Of a DNA stretch of 64,000 nucleotides, positions 1-9,879 are shown one piece after another. The position numbers and the translations under genes were made by a program. This DNA comes from Rhizoclosmatium globosum (lineage: Eukaryota; Chytridiomycota; Chytridiomycetes; Chytridiales; Chytriomycetaceae), in NCBI GenBank assembly GCA_002104985.1, contig MCGO01000033.1:62001-126000 (forward strand). The letters run 5' to 3'. The notes below the pieces were generated by a model that worked only from the letters and a program-made list of their open reading frames with translations, was not told where the DNA came from and made no database searches. Position 1 is the first letter of the stretch; each line of letters starts with the position of its first letter.

Positions 1-204
1 TCCGCTCTATCTGAATAAGGGCCTGAATAGGCGTTGAGGAGGGTTCAATCCGAGGCTTCTTCTCCTGGCGTGGTTGTCTGTTGCAGAGAAAACACGTCCG
101 TCTGAGAGCTGCAGCTGCTACTGAGGCTGTGGTTTTATTGAAACCAGATATATTCTGCATGATCTCTTTTTCAGGTTTCTTTGACTCAGTTATGAGCTCT
201 GTCC
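1..204. other. Unassigned left edge
   Basis: No recognisable gene. Two pyrimidine-tract AG sites (near 97 and 170) could be splice acceptors of a gene running off the left edge, but the short open stretch between them matches nothing I know. Confidence 0.3.
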
Positions 205-880
205 CTTTATGAGCTCCCACTCCGTCCCAACATTTGGCTCCTACTCCGTCCCTACATTTGGCTCCTACTCCGTCCCATTTATGAGCTCCCACTCCGTCCC
301 TACATTTGGCTCCTACTCCGTCCCATTTATGAGCTCCCACTCCGTCCCTACATTTGGCTCCTACTCCGTCCCATTTATGAGCTCCCACTCCGTCCCTACA
401 TTTGGCTCCTACTCCGTCCCATTTATGAGCTCCCACTCCGTCCCTACATTTGGCTCCTACTCCGTCCCATTTATGAGCTCCCACTCCGTCCCAACATTTG
501 GCTCCTACTCCGTCCCAACATTTGGCTCCTACTCCGTCCCTACATTTGGCTCCTACTCCGTCCCATTTATGAGCTCCCACTCCGTCCCTATATTTGGCTC
601 TTACTCCGTCCCATTTATGAGCTCCCACTCCGTCCCTACATTGGGCTCCTACTCCGTCCCATTTATGAGATCCTACTCCGTCCCACTTATGAGCTCCCAC
701 TCCGTCCCTACATTTGGCTCCTACTCCGTCCCATTTATGAGCTCCCACTCCGTCCCTACATTTGGCTCCTACTCCGTCCATATATTTGGCTCCTACTCCG
801 TCCCATTTATGAGCTCCCACTCCGTCCCTACATTTGGCTCCTACTCCGTCCCAATATGAGATCCTACTCTGTCCATGAGC
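205..880 (+). repeat. 24-bp minisatellite with 48-bp higher-order unit
   Basis: About 27 copies of a 24-bp unit. Two variants mostly alternate: one starts ATGAGCTCCCACTCCGTCCC and the other TTTGGCTCCTACTCCGTCCC, making a 48-bp higher-order unit. Because 24 is divisible by three the array stays open as 216 codons of an octapeptide of the form (S/G)S(H/Y)SVPx(F/M). No promoter, intron or conserved flanking coding sequence is visible, so I treat it as a minisatellite that happens to be open, not as a gene. A translated low-complexity protein cannot be excluded. Confidence 0.85.
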
Positions 881-1019
881 TCCCACTCCACTGTGTTCTC
901 CCGCTCTTTCCAATTCTCTCTCCTCCTTTCTACATCTTCGTGAATAGAATAAAACAGTTAAAATAAGTAAAACACGCATCAATTTATCGTAACCAATTAC
1001 TATTTTTTTTGATTGTGCA

Positions 1020-1400
1020 GGGGTTTCTGGAAATGTGCTAGAAAGTCTGCTTCAACCTCGGCATGTAGAGTTTATTGACCTCAGTAACAATCCTGATTTG
1101 TCGTATGGAGCATCCGGAATTTATATTGACTACGGTCTTCACAAAAATCACAATTGTATGCTTCATTAGATGCATGCAATCATTCCATTAATAAAATTGC
1201 TTTTTCTTAACCTCCCAAATCTTTCAGTGCTTCTATTTCTTCATCAAGAGAAGCGCAGTAAACTCAGCAGAGACTGCATTGAATCAAATAGACGCGCTTG
1301 GAAAGTTGCGGCAAGTTTTCTAGTGAAGGAATCCAACAGGAATTGGGAGTCGTGTGTGTTCCACACTTTTCGACCTGAATATCCCGAGAATCACAATATT
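1020..1400. pseudogene. Degenerate duplicate of the LRR/SDR 3' junction
   Basis: Positions 1023-1110 on the plus strand closely copy the last LRR of the intact gene ending at 2428 (near 2305-2385), with the frame lost soon after. Positions about 1230-1320 resemble, on the minus strand, the last exon of the SDR gene (2620-2700), with indels and stops. The two relics lie in the same order and orientation as the intact convergent gene pair, so the block looks like an old tandem segmental duplication of that junction that has decayed on both strands. No working product is expected. Confidence 0.7.
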
Positions 1401-1468
1401 AAGTGAATATCCTCATCATTTGCCTTTCAGAAGAAAGGCTTCACGGTTCTTGATTTGAAGAAGAACTG

Positions 1469-2428
1469 ATGCTTGTGCAAACTGCAGAAAGGAAAGAAAA
1501 GATGGGGAGAAAACCAAGTCCCCTCTCATCAAGCATACCCAGTTACTCAGCGCTACTTGATGTACCGCGCTTATCATCTGGATACTTTCAGTCCCTACCC
1601 GCCGAGCTTCTCTGGCTGTTCTTCGCCTGGATAAAACCATCAACGGTCTTGAAATATCGTAGACTGTCCACTCGAGTTGACAACCTACTGATGCACCAGA
1701 GCTTTGCCCGTTTGAATATTGATCGATGTATTCAGAGCTCGTGTTTTAATGAGGGCACATTGAACTACATGCTATACGATTCCGTCGACATATGGTCCAA
1801 TCGCACAGGAACCTACTTTGACCATCTTTTGGGTCTGGCAACAAAGATTCGATGGAGAAAACCTTTTACTCGTTCTTGCTTGATACCAAATCAATTGGGC
1901 AAAGCAACGTTGCTCACGTATCTCAAACTCAACGTTGGAAGTTTGCGTGGCCAACTTCCCTCCAGCCTCTTTCAATTGACTCGCCTCGAACACCTGATAT
2001 TGAATGACAATAACTTGAGTGGATCTATTCCTGCCGAAATTGGACTACTTTCGAAGCTGGTTCAACTTGATTTGAGTTACAACAAGTTTACCGGTGTTCT
2101 CCCAATTGAGCTCGGGAGCCTCACAATGCTGGTGACGTTGAATTTGAGCCATAATGAATTTTGTAGCACTTTGCCGCGTGAGCTTGGAAATTTGGAACGG
2201 TTGACAGATCTGTGCGCCCAGTTTAATAGACTCAGTGGGTCCATCCCAGAAACCTTTGGGAACCTTAAAATGCTTCAGTTTATGCACTGTGAAAGTAATC
2301 TGCTCTCTGGAAATGTGCCGAAAAGTTTGCTTCAGCTTCAACACGTAGAGTTTATTGACTTCAGTAACAATCCTAATTTATCTTGTGAATTTATTGGGGA
2401 GCATCCGGGATTTCTTCTCAATTTATAG
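1469..2428 (+). CDS. F-box-like leucine-rich-repeat protein
   Basis: Single-exon frame of 319 aa, starting at the first ATG. Residues about 40-85 look like an F-box-type helical segment: LPAELLWLFF, a WIKP segment, then a basic RRLSTRV run and SFARLNI. From about residue 150 there are five or six plant-type 24-residue LRRs with the LxxLxLxxNxLxGxIPxxxxxL pattern (for example LDLSYNKFTGVLP and LNLSHNEF). LRR arrays bind protein partners, and an F-box would tie the protein to an SCF ubiquitin ligase; that role is inferred. No signal peptide or membrane span is seen, so it is probably intracellular. The 3' end lies 26 bp from the convergent SDR gene. A degraded partial copy sits just upstream at 1.02 kb. 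Confidence 0.75.
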   Translation: MLVQTAERKEKMGRKPSPLSSSIPSYSALLDVPRLSSGYFQSLPAELLWLFFAWIKPSTVLKYRRLSTRVDNLLMHQSFARLNIDRCIQSSCFNEGTLNYMLYDSVDIWSNRTGTYFDHLLGLATKIRWRKPFTRSCLIPNQLGKATLLTYLKLNVGSLRGQLPSSLFQLTRLEHLILNDNNLSGSIPAEIGLLSKLVQLDLSYNKFTGVLPIELGSLTMLVTLNLSHNEFCSTLPRELGNLERLTDLCAQFNRLSGSIPETFGNLKMLQFMHCESNLLSGNVPKSLLQLQHVEFIDFSNNPNLSCEFIGEHPGFLLNL

Positions 2429-2454
2429 TCATAATCAAAACAATCGCTTTCAAT

Positions 2455-3570
2455 TTACTGTTGGGACATTCTCAATAATCCTTCTTCTCTTGACATGCTT
2501 GCCTTGTATTCCAGTTCATTGTGCGCTTTAGAGCCATTGATCGTGTATTCTTGGCCGACAAAACACAAGAGCTCACGATTGATGGGCAAAAACTTCTTCA
2601 CGAACGGAATCCAATCCAAAAGCCAGAGCAAAGTGTAAAGAAAACTGAATGGAATAGATGCGCTTGGAAATTTGAGGCCAGGTTCCCGAGTTTGAACGTA
2701 CCTGTTCAGCGAAATCAGTGTTGTGAACGTAATTTGGACCCAACCAGAACTAACCGCTCAACAAACTCTTCAAATTGAATGTCCTGAGAGTCGATAACGT
2801 TGTATGCATGACCTGGGCGGCCATTCTTGGCAGCGAGAAGGAATGCATCACAAAGATTCTCAATCTACAACCAGAAGAATATTCAGTGCGACCAACCATA
2901 AATACACCAAAAACAAGCTACTTACATTCGTCGTACTGACAAAGTATCCACTTGGAGTAAATCTCTTCAACTGATTCTCTTTGATTGCCTTGATAAGACC
3001 AGGGAGCCACTGAGTATCGCCGATGCCCCAGACATGATTAGGTCTCAAAGACACAGTCTCAAACACGCCATCTTGGTTCGCTTCAAGCACCAAATCATCT
3101 GCGAGTTTCTTAGTGTACGCATAGCCAGCCCACGTGGGTGGATCCAGCCGCGAGTTCTCAGCGGCGCTTCTGACTGGGCTGTGTTCGTTGCGCAAGTAGA
3201 CGGCACACGTCGAACAGTGCACGAATCGCTTCACGCCAGCCAACTTTGCCGCCGCGACAATGTTCCGAGTTCCGTCCACGTTCGACTTGATCAGATCTGC
3301 CAAGTTCGCACGTGGGTCCGCGTGCGCCGCCAAGTGGTAAACAGTGGCAACTCCGCGCATTTCTTCGGCGAGGACGGCGGCGTCGGCGTGGAGGTCGCCG
3401 CGAACAAGCCGGATTGAGTCAGCGGCGCTTGGGTCGATGGCCCGGATTACCTCATCACTTGCGGGTGAACGGGACAGCGCAACGACTGGGATGCCCTTGG
3501 AGAGAAGGTGCGCGATGAGGCGGCCGCCAACAAACCCGCTGCCTCCTGTAACAAACACTGGTACACTCAT
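2455..3570 (-). CDS. Extended SDR, 3-beta-HSD/epimerase family
   Basis: Three exons (3570-2926, 2864-2755, 2701-2455) join in phase to 333 aa. The N terminus carries the extended-SDR nucleotide motif TGGSGFVGG, followed by GDLH, YHLAAHADP, NVDGT and VKRFVHCSTCAVY. The catalytic region reads YAYTKKLADD (YxxxK) and then SLRPNHVWG, the usual sequence of the 3-beta-hydroxysteroid dehydrogenase/isomerase family. The last exon gives a hydrophobic stretch and ends with SREEGL, like the conserved C terminus of that family. The likely reaction is NAD(P)-dependent oxidation of a 3-beta-hydroxyl or a related sugar/sterol group; the substrate cannot be read from sequence. The hydrophobic C-terminal stretch suggests membrane association. 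ATG at 3570 is chosen because the dinucleotide-binding motif follows at once. Confidence 0.85.
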
Positions 3571-3697
3571 TTTCTTGGAAATTGGAAAATTGAATTTGAA
3601 ATGGCGGAGAAATTGATTCAACAGAAAAACAATAAACGCAAGTATATGCAATGGAAGAGCAAGAAAAAATACGCAGTACACTTGCCAAGTTGCCAAT

Positions 3698-5276
3698 TCA
3701 TCTCGTACCGCAAGACCCTCCTTTCTCCAACACAACATCCCCAATTTGAAAACTGGCACCAGGCGTAACAGGTCTCTCAAGCTTCTCATCTTCATTCTCA
3801 GATAACTTCAAGCCAGAAGAAGAAGCAGCCGCAGCTAAATCTGCAGCAACAATCGGGGAATCAACACGTCGCAAAGGCGAACCAGCGCCCAAGCTCTCTT
3901 TTCTTTCGCGACGGATCGATGGAGCTGGAGGCATAGGGATTTGGTCTTGGATACGCGTTTCGTACGGTAGAATGGAGATTCCGGCGTTTGGGTATGCTGC
4001 AGGTGAAGAAAAAGAAACCGGTGCAGATGATTGATTTGCGGTAAGGGAACGTGGGATAGTTGAGCGTGAGAGGTTTGGGTTCAACGTTTTGAAGAATGTA
4101 CGGAGTTTGGGTGTCACAGTGGACAGTGGACGGGGTTCCGTCATGGATTGAGTCTTGAGAATCTGGATGAGCGTTAGAACTATTTTAAATTTGGTTAGTG
4201 AGAGGGAGGATACCTGGTTGACACGTTGAACTGATTGACAGACAGTGTCGAGGTTTGTGGTGATTCCCAGCATCTCATCAGAAATCGAGCCAGTTTCCTT
4301 GGATTCGGTGACAAAGGCCTCAGGCTTAGTGACACTACATTCTTGCTAAGTTCAAAAGTGAGCCGCAGTCAGAACGCATTTGTGAGTTTGAAACGCACCT
4401 TCACCTTAAACTTTTCAATCGCTGCATCTCTTTCGTGTTCCACGTCCAACAATTGATCTCTGACGTAATCAAGAGTATCAGCTAAAGCTCGATTGTCATC
4501 CTTGAGCGATTGGAACATGGTGACACATTCCTCTGACTCTTCCTTGGTTTTCTGGAGCTCTTGAACGTGCTTCTTTGATGCAAACGCCTCGGTTGAAAGC
4601 TATTGCCGCAAAGGAATCAGTCAACCTCAAAACATTGTTTCAAGATACAAACCTCAGAAACACGTCTCTTCAAATCGACAACCGTTTCCAACATCCCATA
4701 CTCTTCCTCTTCAATCTTTTCGAGATGATAGACCACAATATTTACACGAGCCAAAAGACTAAGCAAATCCGTTCTCTCTACTTCCAATCGATGAATCTCA
4801 ACCATCAAATATTCCACCTCTTTCTTCAAGTCTCCGTGCTCAGACTGCAGACGCCGAACCAAATCCAGAAGCTCCATATTCGTCTCATGCAGTTTAACGT
4901 TTTCTTTCGCACTGTTGGAACCAAAATCTGTCAAACAACCATAGATGACCCGAATACAAGCGACTTACAGCCTCGAATTCTCAGTAAAGGAGTCCTCGCG
5001 GTCAGAGAGGGACTGCTCGATATGATCCAAGTGTTTAAGGTCTTTGTGGAACTGGCTGAATCCAACCTGTCCCGTCTGAGTAGAGTAATAGGTATCCATC
5101 ATTGCGCCAGTCCTGATTCGCGAAGAAGTTTAGGTACGCGACCAAGAAGGTGGGAGGTTTGTTGTGTTTTACGTGTTGTGAAGTTTGTAGTATTCGACCT
5201 CCCAATCGACGTTCTTTGGATTCTTACGCGCAAGAGTTTCTTTGTGGCGGAGGACAGCGGTGTACAGTTCTTCCAT
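3698..5276 (-). CDS. Coiled-coil protein, unrecognised family
   Basis: Six exons (5276-5173, 5112-4969, 4911-4653, 4599-4399, 4345-4214, 4162-3698) join in phase to about 434 aa. Residues about 20-260 are rich in E, K, L, Q and D with heptad spacing, for example EVEYLMVEIHRLEVERTDLL and KKHVQELQKTKEESEECV, so a long coiled coil is likely. The C-terminal third is Ser/Pro-rich and looks disordered. No catalytic motif is visible. The last intron (51 nt) has no stop in frame, so it could be retained. The start at 5276 is the first in-frame ATG; an upstream exon is possible because an acceptor-like AG lies just before it. Cytoskeletal or ciliary coiled-coil proteins are common in zoosporic fungi, but I cannot assign a family. 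Confidence 0.6.
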
Positions 5277-5523
5277 TTGTTGGTGGCGGAGACTGAGGTT
5301 GACTTTGAAATATTTTTGACAGCCACTCGATTATCCATGCCAAAATCGACGAATTCGATTTAACCCTATTAAATATCGGTCATTCAGTAGTGTCATATGG
5401 CGCTTCGCCAATGTCATCAGATAATAATCTCAGTAGGATTCTTAAATGGATAAATGTTTAATTTATTGGAAGAAAGAAAAAGGAAGAAATATTGGATGGA
5501 TACTGTTCGCTGTTGAATTCAAC

Positions 5524-8445
5524 TTAGTCCTTGAACGTAGTTGTTTCTGGGAACACAACAGACTTAGAATTGCAGGTAGTAACTTGTGCAGCTATTTCGC
5601 GTTCGACAGCAAGTTTCTGGATACGTTCCTTCATATCTAGAAACTCTTCAAGTATACCATGAAAATCTTGGTAAGTGAGACGGTACAGCACCGAGTGCAT
5701 GATTGCTTGGACACTAGCAGTTCTCAAGACTTTACATATCAAAGCCACCTCTAATTTTTAGAATGTATGAGCTCTTTGACAGTGTTCAGATATATGTATC
5801 AACGAACCTCCGAAATAAACACCATCGTACAAAGAAACAACTTTCTTGTCACCCACATACACGTCGCACTTTCCCGATACAATGAAGTACATATCTGCTG
5901 CTGATTCTCCTTGTTTAGTAATAAAATCTCCTGGAGTGTAGTAGCAGGCGTGCAGCTTAGAAGCGATAGCACTGAAGAATATTTCATCCCGTCCATCGTT
6001 TTCCGATCTACGCAGAAAAGTAACTTTCTCAATCAGCCATCGCGTATTATGCAAAACAATTTCTTGTTTTAAAGAGTCATTCACAGTATTCAGCAATGTT
6101 TCTTCTTCAAAGAATTTTCCCCGATACTTGATTTCATAATAGCTGAAGAGTTTCTTTTCAATCTCGGGACTCAAGTTTTTCCACTTGACATAATCATTGA
6201 GTTCTTCAATTTTCTGGTTGTACAGCCGACCTGACGGATTGATTGACATTGTTGTCGAAGATATTGATCCCAAGAAAGTTGCGTACTATTGCTCAATTTA
6301 AGAAGAAGCTTTGACTTCAAAAGACTCACCAAAATAGCTGCGGTAACAATAAAAAACGCGGCGACAATTTGTTCAAGCTCCGTTTGAGGTCTGAAATATG
6401 TGAATAAGTTCTGGCAGAGTCAATACCAAGGAACTCACGTGAAATTGATCGGAAACATATTTCCTACAGCTTGATAAAAAGTCCAACTATAAAACTCCCA
6501 TATCGTAGCATTTTCTACGTCTGGCCAAAAAACTGACCACCCAACGAATCCTTTCAAAGAACCAAAGTAATACAGTGCACACGCATTATAGTGCATAAAG
6601 TAAAACATTCCGACTGTAATCGGAATAATATTACATATTGGTAAATCAATCGCAGCATCAGTTGCAGTCTGTAACTTTTTGTAGAATGCATTTGTTGACA
6701 AAATACGAGGGAGTCGATAAAAACGAATGCCATGAAGGAAAAGAAGCGTCGATCTTCTTTCCCAACTTGTCACTAAAAGCTCTAGTGGAATCTGACAAGT
6801 GGTTTAGAGTTTGTCAAAACAGAAATAGAACGCACTGTAGCCAAAATATCAAAAGGGATCCTTTTACGACCATTTGAAGAAATCCATGATGGCAGAATTG
6901 GACGCAAAGACTCATATTCTGTCAAGTTACAAAGCTCGTTTGATAGACTTGGCTCTGGGGTCAATTGGACCACAATAATATCCAGAGTATATACTATAAC
7001 TATTAAGATAGACCATAATTGGAGATTCGTTGCAGGCGTTAACGGAAAATCGTTACTATAACTCGCAGTAAAGGGAATCTCCCAAGCAAAAATCAAATAG
7101 AACACTAAACCAGTTATTTTAGACAATTATTGATTTAAATTAAGACTACTTTACAAGATATAATAAACTCCCAAGAGCTGATAAAATAGGAGCGAGGGTG
7201 AAGTCCGTTGTGAGCGAAAGTCACATGTTGGAAGTCGGTAATATTGAAATCGTTAAATTTGAGTCCTCGGCCTTTACCATCATATGCCGGAACTAAGAAT
7301 AGGATTGTAAACCAAGAGAGTGTGATATTTTTTCGTGATAAGGTAGGTGGTTTGCGTTTACTTCTGGACATCACACGATTTATCTTCTTTACAGAATCTT
7401 GGCTTTGTTTCTCCTCTTCTTTCACTTCGGTGGAATCTGATGCCGTCTCGTCCTTTTCTTCCACATTTACAACCACTTGACATCCACTGCTTTGCACGGA
7501 TTCAGAAACAGGGAAGTTTTTCTTTAAAGAGTCAGGGGGGGACATATAGGGCGGTGTAGCAACTTCGACAATATCGTAGATTTGATCTTGGCAATTTGCT
7601 GGAGAAGTTTGAGGTTGAGATGAGATTGGATAGGCATCTTCTGTGCTTAGTTTGGATGCTGTCGCAGTTGAACGGCGAGACTTACGCATTTTACTCTGAG
7701 AATCAGATCCACTTCCTGAATCTGTATCAGAATGCTTGAGAATGCTTTGTGAAGGTCCAACAGTCCAAGACATTGGACGAGCCATTGCTTTCGATTTACG
7801 TTCCCGTTTCTGGGCTGAAGGACTGGACGTTTTGACATCTTCAGGAAGAAGGCGAGGATTTTTAGTTGTTAAGCCCTTTGTTCCAGCGATTTTCAAACTG
7901 TCATCACTATTATCAATGCCTGAAGTCTTTATGTTTGTTGTGCCAACAACCATCTGTTGCAAGAGTGTCAAACTGGCTTCACTAACGTTGGAACTAGTAG
8001 GTTGAGTCTTTGATGTTCCTTGGAAATGTTGATCTCCATTATGTGACGCTTCCACGAAACCACGACTGGCGCGTCTTTTCATTCCGTCACTGAAGATGGG
8101 TATTGGCTTGCTACCTGATGACGCAACTTTATAGTCTCCGTCGTCCCAATGAATTCCGAGGTCCAAATGAGATTTCTTCAAATCGGCGTTGATTTGTGAA
8201 AATGTCGATGCAGTTTGGTGATCGGCTAATGAACCAAGAGTATATAATGGACAAGTTTGAGGTGCGGTGTTAGATTCTGCGATATCTATCGGTGCCTTAA
8301 TAGACGGAGCCCACTGGATAGATTTCCCTTGCCTTGAAGATAATTCGGCATTGATCTGTGAAATCAACTTGTCTGTTTGGTGCAGGACTTCATATCGCAA
8401 GGATATAATGTCAGCCAATATCCCCTCGAAAACGTGTTGAGGCAT
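5524..8445 (-). CDS. Cyclic nucleotide-gated / HCN-like cation channel
   Basis: Six exons (8445-7155, 7104-6836, 6791-6439, 6390-6330, 6285-5808, 5750-5524) join in phase to 892 aa. The first ~390 residues are low-complexity and Ser-rich. Then follow S1-S6: LHPRSYFISSWEF before S1, a PFDILATIPLELL S3 segment, an arginine-poor S4 (GIRFYRLPRIL), a short pore and a final S6. After S6 comes a C-linker of HCN type (YYEIKYRGKFFEEETLL), then a cyclic-nucleotide-binding domain with YTPGDFITKQGE, MYFIVSGKCDVY and, across the last intron, FGEVALICKVLRTASV, where the glutamate and arginine are the usual cyclic-nucleotide contacts. The pore lacks a recognisable GYG or GET filter and reads NMFPINFTPQT. 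The protein should sit in the plasma membrane and be gated by cAMP or cGMP; ion selectivity is uncertain. Confidence 0.88.
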
Positions 8446-8773
8446 GTTCGATACAAGTGTGCAACTATATGAAAGGGAATCGGAAGTTCTTAAATCACCA
8501 CGAAAATCTCTGACAAAAATTATTAGTAACTGAAATGTAATCTTGTTGTTCTTTTCCAGATAATCACATATTATAATTTCAGGAGATTAAGCAACAAATT
8601 CCAGAAAAGAATATTCTCAACCAAATGGTGGAAATGACGACGATTAAATTCCCAAACCAGAAACTTTCTCCTTCGCTGAACTCAATGCTTGCTTCGAAAG
8701 ACAGTAGTTATCAGTGAAATAATCACGATCAGATTCAAATTTTATATGAATCTTTATTTATGTTGTTCCTTGT
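8446..8773. other. Intergenic, possible orphan exon
   Basis: Separates the channel's 5' end from the CRAL-TRIO gene's 3' end. At 8580-8715 on the plus strand there is an acceptor-like TATAATTTCAG followed by a 45-codon open stretch ending in TGA. It could be the relic of a terminal exon, but no upstream exon or family match is visible. Confidence 0.35.
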
Positions 8774-9727
8774 TTATAACCCAGGTATAGTACCCCCGAG
8801 ATTGTGTTCTGTAACCATGCTCAACAAATTCGACACATTCGCCTTAACTCTCTTGAATATTGTAGGCCTTGCAGATTCATCACCGTCATTAAATGCGCGC
8901 TTTGTTGATTTTCCGTGATTCGCCACAACATCCACTTCCATGGCGTCACCCGACGTCTCCACCATTTCAACATCACTAAATTGAATCTGTGGCTCTACCT
9001 TTGGAATCCCACCCCATTCAGCTTCATAACGAGCACGAATAAACTCATCCACTTCAACCGCAACATGCCAATCTTCTCGAGTCCCGCCAAACTCCTTGGG
9101 CAAATATCGAGAATCGACATACAGCGATGCACGGTCGACAGGAACGGATTCAAAGTCAAGTGCATTCTCATTGAGGATTCCTCTAGCTTGCGACCAAACA
9201 CTCGATATTGCAAGCGTCTGGTGAATACACAGAAATCGAAGCGGCGATGGCCTCGCAGGATTCGTACTCGTGAAAAAGGCGTGAAGATTGGGTAGCCAGT
9301 GGAGGGGATCACAGGCAACATGTTGTAAATTGACGAGGACAAGGCAGCCAGTTTCGAGAGGCTGTTGATGAAACCAATAGGCGAAGTACATAAGAACCGT
9401 TTCCAAACTCTGCTGCGAGGTTGACGAGTCTGGAGTGAAGAGGATGAGTCTGTTGCCATGGCGATCGAACGAGTTTGGAAGTAGGACTAGCTGCCTTGTC
9501 CGTAATAATGAGTGAACATGTTTGATTGAGACTCTGGCGGATGATGAACCGAGCTTGGATTGGTGCCATTGGGCGAATTCAGTGAGAGAATCAACTGTGG
9601 CTTTGACATCACAGTCGTTTGCGAGCAACGACCGGGCGATCAAATGAGAACCTAAGTTCGCAGTGCTTAGAATTTGAGAACAGTCAATCTCAGACTGAAG
9701 CTGCGTCAAAGTGGTGAGGCTCGGCAT
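8774..9727 (-). CDS. CRAL-TRIO (Sec14-like) domain protein, tandem copy 1
   Basis: Intronless, 317 aa from ATG 9727. The short N-terminal helical part (LARSLLANDCDVKATVDSL) is followed by a CRAL-TRIO-like lipid-binding fold with NSFDRHGNRLILFTPD (the usual DRxGRPV strand) and YLPKEFGGTREDW (the conserved LPxEFGG end of the domain). CRAL-TRIO proteins bind and exchange phosphatidylinositol and other hydrophobic ligands between membranes. It is clearly a paralogue of the next gene, with the same order of motifs. The C-terminal tail has a short RPTIFKRVKANVSNLLSMV motif related to repeats in its neighbour. It lies 152 bp from the second copy on the same strand, consistent with a tandem duplication. 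Confidence 0.8.
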   Translation of the reverse strand: MPSLTTLTQLQSEIDCSQILSTANLGSHLIARSLLANDCDVKATVDSLTEFAQWHQSKLGSSSARVSIKHVHSLLRTRQLVLLPNSFDRHGNRLILFTPDSSTSQQSLETVLMYFAYWFHQQPLETGCLVLVNLQHVACDPLHWLPNLHAFFTSTNPARPSPLRFLCIHQTLAISSVWSQARGILNENALDFESVPVDRASLYVDSRYLPKEFGGTREDWHVAVEVDEFIRARYEAEWGGIPKVEPQIQFSDVEMVETSGDAMEVDVVANHGKSTKRAFNDGDESARPTIFKRVKANVSNLLSMVTEHNLGGTIPGL

Positions 9728-9879
9728 GGCTCGTTGGAAATTGGTTGTTTGATAGCTCAACCTTGAATTTCTGAATATGTCCTGTCATATGGAAACTCAA
9801 ACTGTGCTAATTTACAATGTATTGATGACGATAGAAGATCGTTAAGAAATCAGCGAAAGTTTTAAACTCGTTCACATAA

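Noticed and set aside
205..880. Octapeptide array as a CTD-like domain
   Set aside because: The SVP-type unit is eight residues long and lacks the SP dipeptides of the YSPTSPS heptad; no relation to RPB1.
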